Below, piece by piece: positions 7,982 to 14,981 of a stretch of 64,000 nucleotides of DNA. The DNA is from Alistipes sp. (GTDB lineage Bacteria; Bacteroidota; Bacteroidia; Bacteroidales; Rikenellaceae), in the NCBI GenBank assembly GCA_017936685.1, contig JAGBFA010000004.1:228876-292875 (forward strand). Direction: 5' to 3'. The translations under genes and the position numbers were made by a program. Positions within the stretch are counted from its first letter, which is position 1. Every line of letters starts with the position of its first letter. The notes beneath the pieces are model-generated. The model worked only from the letters and a program-made list of their open reading frames with translations. It ran no database searches and was not told the DNA's origin.

Positions 7982-8866
7982 TCACGCGGATTCGAGTTGG
8001 AATTCGATGCCGGAAGGCAGTTTGGAATAGTCCACTTTTTTCAGGAAGCGGTCAAATTGTTCCTGGGTAACGATGTCGTTCTTGGAAGCATAGTCCCGCC
8101 AGTTGAATACGCCCGTGTTTCGATGGTCGTAGTAGATGAAGTTGTCGAGTGGCATCCCACAGCGAAGCACGTGGAGTTTGACAGCGAGTTCCTGATCGAT
8201 TTTCGCCTTTTCATTTGCCGCATGGGTTTTAAGGTCTTCTATTTTCTTCCGTTTGGCGGCAAGCAGGGCTGCGTGCCTGCGTTTTTTGATGTTGGCGGGC
8301 AGATAATACCCTTCGGCAATTCTGGATTCCACAAGCTGGAATTCTTCCTCTGTGAGAGGGGTGAATTGATAGCGAACGGAGGTGTCCTCAAATTGTTCTC
8401 CGGTCAGCTCTTCGAGTTGTTTGATTGCGGCGCGGGCTTCCTCCTCCCAACGAGTAGGTATGCCCATCGTCTGAAGCAGGTAGGTAAAGTAAAGTTGGTC
8501 TTCCGCCTCACGAAGGAATCGGTCGTACTCTTGTTGGGTAATACGGAGTTCGCTCATTGTAACCTCCTTGGAACTGTTTCGCAGGTGGTAAAATCCGTTG
8601 CCTTGCGCATACATCGGTGCTCCTTTGGCATCGCACAAGTGTAAGGCGATGAACGGACGCAGTTCGGGAAAGGCCACTGCAATTTGTTCATGGCAACACC
8701 CTGCCATGCACCATTTCCAGACGCCGTATTTGTCCTTTTCGTAGATGGTTGCTGTAATGCCGAAGTCGGCATGTCCGTTGCGGCAGTCATCGTCGAGCCG
8801 CACCTTAACGTCTATTTTGTAGCCGTTTATGATTTTTGTTGCGTTATATTTCAGTTTATCAGCCAT
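7982..8866 (-). CDS. Hypothetical protein, 294 aa
   Basis: The N-terminal 90 residues form a beta-rich region (NGYKIDVKVRLDDDCRNGH) with several cysteines. Residues about 195-225 are a charged helix (KKRRHAALLAAKRKKIEDLK). The C-terminus is acidic. It follows the SEC-C-like gene in the same direction with almost no gap. No known family can be named from the sequence alone. Confidence 0.65.
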   Translation of the reverse strand: MADKLKYNATKIINGYKIDVKVRLDDDCRNGHADFGITATIYEKDKYGVWKWCMAGCCHEQIAVAFPELRPFIALHLCDAKGAPMYAQGNGFYHLRNSSKEVTMSELRITQQEYDRFLREAEDQLYFTYLLQTMGIPTRWEEEARAAIKQLEELTGEQFEDTSVRYQFTPLTEEEFQLVESRIAEGYYLPANIKKRRHAALLAAKRKKIEDLKTHAANEKAKIDQELAVKLHVLRCGMPLDNFIYYDHRNTGVFNWRDYASKNDIVTQEQFDRFLKKVDYSKLPSGIEFQLESA

Positions 8867-8877
8867 TGCGGTATGTG

Positions 8878-9534
8878 TTAGTTTGTTGATAATGCAAATT
8901 CCGGGAATGGGAGCTCCAGACCGAATGTGCGGAGATGTTCGGACTGGTTTTGCCGGTTGTCCTCGGCAATTTTATCATCGATGTAAGCCTGGCATTCGCT
9001 TTTGAGTTGGTCAAGCCCGTCATCACCGAAGAAGCCCCAGCAACTGTCCAGAATTTCCGTGTCGTCATCTTCCGGCGTAACCTGAAATCCGTACACTTCA
9101 CCATGCAGGTATTCATTGTACGTGTCGATTTCATTTTGGAGGTATTCCTCGATTTTCTTGCGGCGGGATTGCGTGAGCACTTTCCAGCCGTATTCCTTTT
9201 TTACCTGTTCAACACTGACCGCCACAATCCCGAACCATCCGCTGTCCCATCGGCACGAGAAGGGGCCGGATGAAATGCTGAGACCACTATGGTCATAGAG
9301 AAAAAGGTTCAAAGCGACATGTTTTTGCAGGAATGATTTCCGAATGTTTCCGGGACGGCCGTCGCATACTTCGTCGAAGTCGAAATGTTCGTCGAACTCC
9401 TTTTCAGGACGGTAACGTCGGTGTGCCGTGTAGAACGTGCCGAGGTTGCTCCACTCGCGCGGACTTTCGGGACAGTCATCGTAGTAGATATTGATGTGGT
9501 GTCCTTTATAGGTTATTTGTTCGTATCTGTTCAT
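8878..9534 (-). CDS. Hypothetical protein, 218 aa
   Basis: The protein is acidic and soluble, opening MNRYEQITYKGHHINIYYDD. The central region contains GLSISSGPFSCRWDSGWFG and a long helix around residues 115-145. From memory, proteins with this W-D-S-G-W-F-G segment occur repeatedly in human-gut phages and mobile elements, without assigned function. It is one base away from the next small gene. Confidence 0.65.
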   Translation of the reverse strand: MNRYEQITYKGHHINIYYDDCPESPREWSNLGTFYTAHRRYRPEKEFDEHFDFDEVCDGRPGNIRKSFLQKHVALNLFLYDHSGLSISSGPFSCRWDSGWFGIVAVSVEQVKKEYGWKVLTQSRRKKIEEYLQNEIDTYNEYLHGEVYGFQVTPEDDDTEILDSCWGFFGDDGLDQLKSECQAYIDDKIAEDNRQNQSEHLRTFGLELPFPEFALSTN

Positions 9535-9535
9535 A

Positions 9536-9721
9536 TCAGTATGTATAAGCAGTTTCCAACTCGCTTTCGTAATTCTCGAAAGCTATAAGGTTCTCTTCGT
9601 CCGTCACATCCTGATCCCAGAACAGTTCGACAAAACGCTCTATCACATCCCGCATGGCGCGGGTGTATTGTTGGAGGTATTTTACGGCCCTCGTGCGCCA
9701 ATCTGTCGTTTCGTATTGCAT
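9536..9721 (-). CDS. Hypothetical protein, 61 aa
   Basis: This is a short acidic helical protein (MQYETTDWRTRAVKYLQQY, ending ELETAYTY). It is retained because it sits in frame order with 1-26 bp gaps to its neighbours. No function can be assigned. Confidence 0.55.
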   Translation of the reverse strand: MQYETTDWRTRAVKYLQQYTRAMRDVIERFVELFWDQDVTDEENLIAFENYESELETAYTY

Positions 9722-9747
9722 GATGATTTATGTTTTTGATTGTTCAT

Positions 9748-10161
9748 TCAAATGTCGTTTCGATAGTCGAGCAGGTATTGCTCGAAATGGTTCTCACAAA
9801 TGATTTGGTTACGGTCGGTGTCTGTGGAGAAATCATCCCACTTGTAACCGTAATCTTTCAGTAATTCTTCTTGCTCCGACCGGCTGAAATCCGTCACGTC
9901 GATTTCACCTTCTCGCCAAAGCATATTGTCCGTTGCGAATTTTCGGACTTCGGGTACATTGTGCGCATCGTGCAGAAATTCTGTCGGGTATCCGAGATAC
10001 CGCTGGTAAATCCGATTGGATTCCGTTTCAGCACACGGTAGCAAGTCACGGTGGCAGGTATTAGGCTCGCAATACCAGAATACCGTATCCGATATTTTCA
10101 AGCAGAATTGCAGTTGGTCGGGATCGGTGCATTGAATGTCCGGGTTAAGAAGCCGCTTCAT
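9748..10161 (-). CDS. Hypothetical protein, 137 aa
   Basis: This is a soluble protein with several Cys and His residues spread through the first half (MKRLLNPDIQCTDPDQLQFC, then EPNTCHRDLLPC). No zinc motif of a known spacing is clear. Its start overlaps the stop of the upstream 60-aa gene by 4 bp. Function unknown. Confidence 0.6.
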   Translation of the reverse strand: MKRLLNPDIQCTDPDQLQFCLKISDTVFWYCEPNTCHRDLLPCAETESNRIYQRYLGYPTEFLHDAHNVPEVRKFATDNMLWREGEIDVTDFSRSEQEELLKDYGYKWDDFSTDTDRNQIICENHFEQYLLDYRNDI

Positions 10162-10340
10162 GCGATTTCAAATTGTACCGAGAAGTGGAATTCTTTTCGG
10201 AGGTGAACAATTTCCGCCATTGTTTCAGGGTCTTTCCCGTATGGGTAGAAGATTGTGAACTGGCGGGTCAGGCACCGGATGCCTTTCTTTCGCAGTTTGT
10301 ACAGCAGGTACGCCCTGCGTCTGAGTTGTTTCTTATTCAT
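10158..10340 (-). CDS. Hypothetical basic protein, 60 aa
   Basis: This very basic small protein (MNKKQLRRRAYLLYKLRKKG) could bind nucleic acid. Upstream of its start lies 190 bp of non-coding DNA that holds the solitary structured unit described at 10,371-10,506. Confidence 0.55.
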   Translation of the reverse strand: MNKKQLRRRAYLLYKLRKKGIRCLTRQFTIFYPYGKDPETMAEIVHLRKEFHFSVQFEIA

Positions 10341-10370
10341 TGTCGTTACATTTTTAGAGGATACATAATA

Positions 10371-10506
10371 ATGTGACTACCGATATGGGGCATGGCTTTA
10401 TCCGTTCGATGTATGGTCTTCCGGAAGGATCCTGAGGCACGGCGTGTAGCCAGCGCCTCAGGATCCTGTCAAGGAAGACGAACTGAAAGTTTTCGGTCCA
10501 TCACAT
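10371..10506. ncRNA. Solitary structured unit, copy 1 of the RT-associated hairpin family
   Basis: The conserved box is CATGGCTTTAT, then five bases and CGATG (10,391-10,411). It is followed by a long hairpin at 10,416-10,479 in which GTCTTCC pairs with GGAAGAC and GGATCCTGAGGC pairs with GCCTCAGGATCC. An outer stem pairs ATGTGA (10,371) with TCACAT (10,501). It lies between two leftward genes, 1.9 kb from the other seven copies, and lacks their GTGC boundary box. The strand of the RNA is not settled. Confidence 0.65.
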
Positions 10507-10529
10507 CAAGCCTGCCAGGCGATGACGGC

Positions 10530-11573
10530 TTACTTCCTACGCCACTGGGCCATCTTCTTTTTGATGTCGATGCCGTTGTCGTCGAGCATCTTTTTCAGTG
10601 CGGCAAGCAGGCGCCAGCCATTGCCGTTCTTATACTCTTCGGCCTTGGCCGAGAGGAATGCGAGCGACTGGTATTTGTCCAACCGTCGCCCGTTGTCGTC
10701 GATGGCCGTACAGTTGTGAAAGCGGATGAGGTTTTGCATCGTGTAGAATGCGCCGGCGCCCTTGTAGGCATCTATCCACGCCTTGCTTTGGGGTGTGGAG
10801 TGCTTCATCTTGAACCGCTTGTCGTTGAACTTCTTCACGGCATTGTAGAGCTGGGTGGCATTTTTAGCCGCTCCGATATGGTACGCTGCAAGACGCAGCG
10901 GGCTGTAGAGTTTGGAGTGCAGGTCCTGCACGAAGATGTTGTGGCTGCCGAGACGTTTGTAAGGAATGCCCTTGCATTTCTTGACCGGTAGGCCATCGAC
11001 ATGCGCTTTCAGGTGTTCGATGTAATCTTCCGCCATAGCCGTGGCGACCTTGACGTTGAACCAGCGGTTCCTGTCCGCAAAGTTCTCGGGGTCGTTGCGC
11101 TCCATCTTCATCTGTGCACGCAGTTCGTCGAGCAGCATTTTCCACTGGTATTCAAAACCAAAACGGTGGATCATCTCGGTCACGCCGACCGGATTCCAAG
11201 CACCGTAGTCCTTGTAGGAGAGCATGTGGAACATCTGCGCCATGACGAAGCGGCGGAACAGACGGCGGTTTGGTACGGTTCCCTTTTCGAGGATGTAATC
11301 GAAAATCGGGTCGTTGTCGTCCAGAATCGACAGCTTGCCGTTCTTGTTCGAAGCGACATAATCGCCGCCGTTGGCTCCCTGCATAGCGAATAGGCAGCTC
11401 ACGTCCACGCCGACACTGCGGAGTGCCTCGATGCGTTCGTGCGCCGTCTTGGGCAGCTGTGCCTGTTTGTTTGATGCCGTAGCAGTTTCTGCGATGGTAA
11501 CTTTTTTGCCTGCGATTGCAAGTTCCGTCCCGCATGTCGGGCACGTAACATTCGTCTCTTGTTTTTTCCTCAT
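10530..11573 (-). CDS. Hypothetical protein with N-terminal zinc ribbon, 347 aa
   Basis: The N-terminus carries TCPTCGTELAIAG, half of a zinc ribbon. The rest is a large basic, helical protein with NKNGKLSILDDNDPIFD and, near the middle, DRNRWFNVKVATAMAEDYIEHL. It has no membrane segment. It lies between the solitary hairpin unit and the small genes leading to the hairpin array, on the RT strand, so it could be transcribed with the RT. I cannot match it to a named family. A role with the RT is a possibility from position only. Confidence 0.65.
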   Translation of the reverse strand: MRKKQETNVTCPTCGTELAIAGKKVTIAETATASNKQAQLPKTAHERIEALRSVGVDVSCLFAMQGANGGDYVASNKNGKLSILDDNDPIFDYILEKGTVPNRRLFRRFVMAQMFHMLSYKDYGAWNPVGVTEMIHRFGFEYQWKMLLDELRAQMKMERNDPENFADRNRWFNVKVATAMAEDYIEHLKAHVDGLPVKKCKGIPYKRLGSHNIFVQDLHSKLYSPLRLAAYHIGAAKNATQLYNAVKKFNDKRFKMKHSTPQSKAWIDAYKGAGAFYTMQNLIRFHNCTAIDDNGRRLDKYQSLAFLSAKAEEYKNGNGWRLLAALKKMLDDNGIDIKKKMAQWRRK

Positions 11574-11575
11574 GA

Positions 11576-12046
11576 TTAAATAGTTGATTGATTATTATTC
11601 GGCTCTACCCATTGTCTGAGTATCACCAGGTCCTTGTCTTCTTGGCTCTGCCAGAACCACCGGCCGAACTTCTCGGGATTCCATTTGAAGCCGCCGAGCA
11701 GTTGGCAGAGGATGAATAGTTCCAGCTCGATTTGTGATTTGTCGCGCCGCTCTCCATAGAGCATGTCGTCGTCACTCAATTCTCTTTCCGGCAATGCTCC
11801 AAAATAGCGGCGCGATGTACTCTCGCTGCGTTCCGACGGAATCGAGTGCTTGTAACTACGGTATAGTTCTTCCACTTTCGAGAAGAACTCCTCATCGCTG
11901 CAATGCGGTACTCCGAGAACGCCTTCATACGAGCCGTCCCGGATGACATACTTGCCGTTTACTTTGAGGCTCCGCGTTTGGAAGTCAACTTTGAAACGCG
12001 CCCCGTTTTCTACGGCACGGACTGTTTCTTGATAGATATTGTCCAT
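11576..12046 (-). CDS. Hypothetical protein, 156 aa
   Basis: The protein opens MDNIYQETVRAVENGARFKVDFQTRSLKVNG, a compact beta-rich start, and is followed by a Ser/Arg-rich linker (SERSESTSRRYFG) and a Trp-rich C-terminus. It lies 2 bp upstream of the zinc-ribbon gene in the same operon. Function unknown. Confidence 0.65.
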   Translation of the reverse strand: MDNIYQETVRAVENGARFKVDFQTRSLKVNGKYVIRDGSYEGVLGVPHCSDEEFFSKVEELYRSYKHSIPSERSESTSRRYFGALPERELSDDDMLYGERRDKSQIELELFILCQLLGGFKWNPEKFGRWFWQSQEDKDLVILRQWVEPNNNQSTI

Positions 12047-12051
12047 AGCTC

Positions 12052-12279
12052 CTACGAATTGGCCATGTCCGTTCTCCTGAAGGCGGGAATGCTCAACTTC
12101 AGGTTGTCGTTAATCAGGAATTTCCTGTCGCACTCGCAAATGATGTGGGTGTCCGTTACCCGTTTGATTCTTCGTGTAACTTCGTCATGGGAGGTGTAAG
12201 GCTTCCCGTCCTTGGTTCCGTTATCTATATCTCCCGAGATATGATACCAGTTTCCGATTTCAATGTCTTTTACGTTCAT
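12052..12279 (-). CDS. Hypothetical protein, 75 aa
   Basis: This small protein opens MNVKDIEIGNWYHISGDID and contains RRIKRVTDTHIICEC. The pattern of short beta strands suggests a small barrel-like domain, but this is a guess. It is the first gene to the left of the hairpin array, and its start lies 30 bp from the first array boundary. Confidence 0.6.
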   Translation of the reverse strand: MNVKDIEIGNWYHISGDIDNGTKDGKPYTSHDEVTRRIKRVTDTHIICECDRKFLINDNLKLSIPAFRRTDMANS

Positions 12280-12311
12280 TTTTTATCTGGTTAAATTGTT
12301 TGTCATTTTAT

Positions 12312-12437
12312 GCACTCGAATCGATGACGCATGGCTTTATAGCTCTGATGAATACAGTAGGTCCTGGATCCAGAACCAGGTAATCGCCTGGTCAGGATCC
12401 AGGTAGAATACTGTATGCTAAATTCGATTCCTCGTGC
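12312..12437. ncRNA. Structured unit, copy 2
   Basis: The outer stem pairs GCAC and GAATCGA (from 12,312) with TCGATTC and GTGC (to 12,437). The box is at 12,330-12,350. The hairpin nests ATACAGTA with TACTGTAT, CCTGGATCC with GGATCCAGG, and ACCAGG with CCTGGT around the loop TAATCG. A short CGGGC/GCCCG hairpin follows at 12,444-12,459. Confidence 0.65.
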
Positions 12438-12468
12438 AAAATCGGGCTGCGTTGCCCGTAAGTCTCAA

Positions 12469-12598
12469 TCAGGCCGGCACATTGCTTTATCAGGTCGATA
12501 TGAGCAGCTATTCAGCTACGGACCTTGTCCATAGGCATCTAATCAGATGCCTTGGACTACGGTCCTTGATGTTATTAGCTGCACCATTAAACTCCTGA
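12469..12598. ncRNA. Structured unit, copy 3
   Basis: The outer stem is TCAGG with CCTGA. The box begins at 12,480. The hairpin at 12,504-12,582 nests GCAGCTA with TAGCTGC, GGACC with GGTCC, GTCCA with TGGAC, and AGGCATCT with AGATGCCT around the loop AATC. Confidence 0.65.
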
Positions 12599-12628
12599 CC
12601 TTGACCTTTTCACTTTGTGCTAAGTTTT

Positions 12629-12782
12629 GCGGTTCTTAGGATTGTGACACGTTGCTCTAATAGGTCGATGTGTGCCGCGATTTGAAGTCCGGGCAGCGAC
12701 GTCGTGTTCCTGATAGTGAATAACGACGTCATTGCCGGGACTTCATTGCTTGCGGCATGCTGATTCTTGTCCCCTGAACCGC
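12629..12782. ncRNA. Structured unit, copy 4
   Basis: The outer stem is GCGGTTC with GAACCGC. The box (12,650) is the most divergent, CGTTGCTCTAA. The hairpin nests TGCCGC with GCGGCA, GAAGTCC with GGACTTC, and GACGTCGT with ACGACGTC. Next to the first stem, G672-T758 and T671-G759 pair only as G-U in plus-strand RNA. Confidence 0.65.
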
Positions 12783-12810
12783 AGTTTTCCGTGCTGAAAA
12801 AAAATCTCAT

Positions 12811-12941
12811 TCGGACGGTACATTCCTTTATTTTCCTGATGTGCGCTGCTCTGTTCTGCTGGCCTGATATGTCCTCATCTCCGAGCGGAGATGAGGAGGT
12901 ATGCGGCCGCAAGTTCAAGAGCTGCATAACTGAAATTCCGA
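12811..12941. ncRNA. Structured unit, copy 5
   Basis: The outer stem is short, TCGGA with TCCGA. The box is at 12,821-12,841. The hairpin core pairs TCCTCATCTCC with GGAGATGAGGA around the loop GAGC. A GGCC/GGCC helix and a GCTCT/AGAGC helix lie further out. Confidence 0.6.
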
Positions 12942-12974
12942 CCTCGACTTTTGTAGCTGTGTACTCAGCTTCTC

Positions 12975-13112
12975 ATGATTCTCAGAATATCGGCACATTG
13001 CTTTATTGCTTTGATGTACGCCAGTTTCGGAAGCCGGATGGTCGCCGTCGTATGACGTTAGGGATACGACGGCGCCGGACGGACTGTATCGAAACTCGGC
13101 ATATTGAATCAT
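12975..13112. ncRNA. Structured unit, copy 6
   Basis: The outer stem pairs ATGATT and AATAT with ATATT and AATCAT. The box is at 12,996-13,016. The hairpin nests AGTTTCG with CGAAACT, CCGG with CCGG, and the 11-bp CGCCGTCGTAT with ATACGACGGCG around a 10-base loop. Confidence 0.65.
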
Positions 13113-13146
13113 ATTCCTTGAATCATGCTTTCGTGCTAAAAAAGAA

Positions 13147-13304
13147 GAAGTTCTCATAATGACGACACATATCTTTACTTGCTTGATGTCACCCGCGAGA
13201 GCCCAGCTCTTGAGGAGTCTGAAGGTGATGGTCCGATCACCTTCAAGACTCTCGATAGAGCTGGGTTACACACGCGGGAATCTCAAACTCATTCCTCGAA
13301 CTTC
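13147..13304. ncRNA. Structured unit, copy 7
   Basis: The outer stem is GAAGTTC with GAACTTC. The box is at 13,168-13,188. The hairpin nests CCCGCG with CGCGGG, CCCAGCTCT with AGAGCTGGG, GAGTCT with AGACTC, and GAAGGTGAT with ATCACCTTC around a 6-base loop. Confidence 0.65.
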
Positions 13305-13340
13305 TGCTGATGTGTTTCAGTTTCTTTCGTGCAGATGTCT

Positions 13341-13476
13341 GGCTGGATGGCACATTCCTTTATCACTTTGATGGTTACAGGCTATTGCCAGAAGAAATCC
13401 TGAATGAAACCGGTCGATAAACCGGATTTCACTCAGGATAATTCTGGTTAAATTACCTGTAATATGAATTCCAGCC
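13341..13476. ncRNA. Structured unit, copy 8
   Basis: The outer stem is GGCTGG with CCAGCC. The box is at 13,353-13,373. The hairpin at 13,375-13,462 nests TTACAGG with CCTGTAA, CCAGAA with TTCTGG, ATCCTGA with TCAGGAT, TGAAA with TTTCA, and CCGGT with ACCGG. It is the copy nearest the RT gene. Confidence 0.65.
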
Positions 13477-13506
13477 CTTCATCAGCTTGCCGTGCACTCG
13501 GCATTG

Positions 13507-14772
13507 TTACAGTGATGCTACCAGCGTGTTGTACACAGCCCGACTTGTTAGCAGTGCATTCCTCATGCAACCAATCGTTAGATAGCCGGGGATGTTGCCT
13601 CCGGTTTTGGAACGGTTTGCTTTCACATTACGCCCACGCCCCCGAACAATACATCCGTCAGACTTGTTTCTGACATATCCCAGACCTCCGACTTTGCGTT
13701 TACCGGTTGCAACTGCCCGCAGACAATCCATGACAAACATATTCAGTTCGTCAAGATCTTTCCGCACGTTGCATACAGGAAGAATCTGTGTCGCCCAACT
13801 GAACTCGCCGTTGCCCTTGTACAGGTAACGGTTCACGGCATGGACGGCTTTCGTCAGCGTCGTATCCCGACAACGAATCGTTCGTTGTTCAATCTCTTTC
13901 TGGAAGGTTTTGATACGGCTGGACGAGAGTGAAATCATCTTGCCTTTGATGCTGAATCCGAGAAATTTGAACCAGTTGTCCGCTGTTAGGTACTCCACCT
14001 TTTTCGGATTTAGCTTCATGGATTTCTCGGCAAGTCGCTGTTGGAGCAGTTCCATTGCCTTTTCATAGTCGGCACCGACGAAGAGCATGTCATCCGAATA
14101 GCGGACGTAGTAACCGTTCATTCGGGATAGCTCCTCGTCCAGATCGTAGAGCAGCACGTTGGCCAGCCAGCTCGCTACGGCGCAGCCCTGCTTGAGGGAC
14201 TGGTAGCGGCTTTGGAGGGTGTTGTGCTCGTCGAAGTAGAGGTCCGAATGATAATATTTCCGCAGCACGTCGATTAAAGCGGAATGACCGTGTTTGGCTT
14301 CAACCTTATCGAATGCCTCATCGACGAATTGAATCGGGACGCTGTCGAAATATTTGGAGAGGTCGGATTTCCAGCCCAGAACTCTGTTCTTTGCAGCGTT
14401 CACGATCTGATGACTGACCTCGGTAACCACTCGGCCGCAACCTATTCCTGTCTGGTAGGACTTGCATGTTTCGTGGAGCATTTCAGGCATCAGGTCGAAC
14501 AAGAGGTCGTTGGCGATACTGAGTATCACACGGTCCATCGGCTCGTTTACATACACTGTGCGGAACTCGCCGTTGTCTTTGGGGATTTGAGCCGTATGGG
14601 GCGGCGAGATTTCGTACTTCCCCAGCATCATGGCTTCAGCCATTGCCAGCCGGGTATGTTCGTCGGTCAGTCGGATGAGCTGGTCTTTCCGGATGTCTTT
14701 GCCCACACCTTTCTCGATTGCTTTCGTCCATCGCTCGATGTCGAAAAACATTTGCAATATCTTATCTGCCAT
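13507..14772 (-). CDS. Reverse transcriptase, unassigned class, 421 aa
   Basis: This is an RNA-directed DNA polymerase of the bacterial retron/group II-like fold. Visible motifs: the N-terminal FRTVYVNEPMDRVI (RT2 region), SYQTGIGCGRVV, catalytic Asp137 in KSDLSKYFDSVP (motif A), QGCAVASWLANVLLYDLD near 195-212 (motif B), the active site YVRYSDD at 222-228 (motif C), and LNPKKVEYL followed by WFKFLGF (RT6-7). A thumb-like helical region (about 285-355) and a basic tail (VRGRGRNVKANRSKTGG) follow. There is no HNH endonuclease, maturase signature or protease. The motif B sequence differs from that of diversity-generating RTs. Its 3' end abuts the structured array, and a Cys-rich small protein lies upstream. 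Confidence 0.9.
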   Translation of the reverse strand: MADKILQMFFDIERWTKAIEKGVGKDIRKDQLIRLTDEHTRLAMAEAMMLGKYEISPPHTAQIPKDNGEFRTVYVNEPMDRVILSIANDLLFDLMPEMLHETCKSYQTGIGCGRVVTEVSHQIVNAAKNRVLGWKSDLSKYFDSVPIQFVDEAFDKVEAKHGHSALIDVLRKYYHSDLYFDEHNTLQSRYQSLKQGCAVASWLANVLLYDLDEELSRMNGYYVRYSDDMLFVGADYEKAMELLQQRLAEKSMKLNPKKVEYLTADNWFKFLGFSIKGKMISLSSSRIKTFQKEIEQRTIRCRDTTLTKAVHAVNRYLYKGNGEFSWATQILPVCNVRKDLDELNMFVMDCLRAVATGKRKVGGLGYVRNKSDGCIVRGRGRNVKANRSKTGGNIPGYLTIGCMRNALLTSRAVYNTLVASL

Positions 14773-14799
14773 TTACAAGTTAATCATATTGTTAGAACG

Positions 14800-14979
14800 T
14801 TAATCTTTGTCTTTATGCTCGGATTGCCACAGCCGATATGCTCTCTCGTTGCGTTTTTTCGGGCTTAATTTTTTGCAGGTTTTGCAAAACGCATTAAATA
14901 ATCCCTGACTGATGTATTCCTCACGGGTAATAGGTTCTCCGCAGCATTCACATCTGTATTTTTTATCTGCACCTAACAT
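14800..14979 (-). CDS. Small Cys-rich zinc-finger protein, 59 aa
   Basis: The frame from the ATG at 14,979 encodes a basic 59-residue protein. It has CECC at residues 10-13 and CKTC at about 33-36, spaced as a treble-clef or zinc-ribbon finger, then a basic helix (KKLSPKKRNERAYRLW). It lies 27 bp upstream of the RT and 2 bp after the DUF3846-like gene, so it should share their transcript. It could be a nucleic-acid-binding helper of the RT, but that is inferred from position only. Confidence 0.6.
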   Translation of the reverse strand: MLGADKKYRCECCGEPITREEYISQGLFNAFCKTCKKLSPKKRNERAYRLWQSEHKDKD

Positions 14980-14981
14980 AG

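Larger units (their letters stand above)
12309..13497. repeat. Tandem array of seven structured units beside the reverse transcriptase
   Basis: This non-coding stretch is made of seven units. Their conserved boxes start at 12,330, 12,480, 12,650, 12,821, 12,996, 13,168 and 13,353, a spacing of 150-185 bp. Each unit has the box CATTGCTTTAT, five variable bases and TGATG (with few deviations), then a long hairpin of unit-specific sequence, then the second half of a unit-specific outer stem. A short boundary sequence close to TCGTGCWAA separates units and flanks both ends: about 12,309, 12,432, 12,615, 12,789, 12,956, 13,131, 13,327 and 13,490. Stem sequences differ completely while pairing is kept, which is strong evidence for RNA or single-stranded DNA structure. 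The array ends 10 bp from the RT stop codon. Confidence 0.85.

Noticed and set aside
12767-13159. Open frame of 130 codons inside the array, plus strand
   Set aside because: It runs across two structured units and one boundary box, has no protein-like features and is explained by the repeats.
12309-13497. CRISPR array
   Set aside because: The period is 150-185 bp, the fixed parts are short and inside folded units, the variable parts are self-complementary hairpins, and there is no cas gene.
13507-14772. Diversity-generating retroelement
   Set aside because: No template repeat and variable repeat pair, no avd gene and no lectin-type target gene were seen, and the array units are unrelated in sequence except for structure.
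13507-14772. Group II intron
   Set aside because: No maturase plus HNH architecture and no domain V-like hairpin near the gene; the neighbouring hairpins are many and unit-specific.
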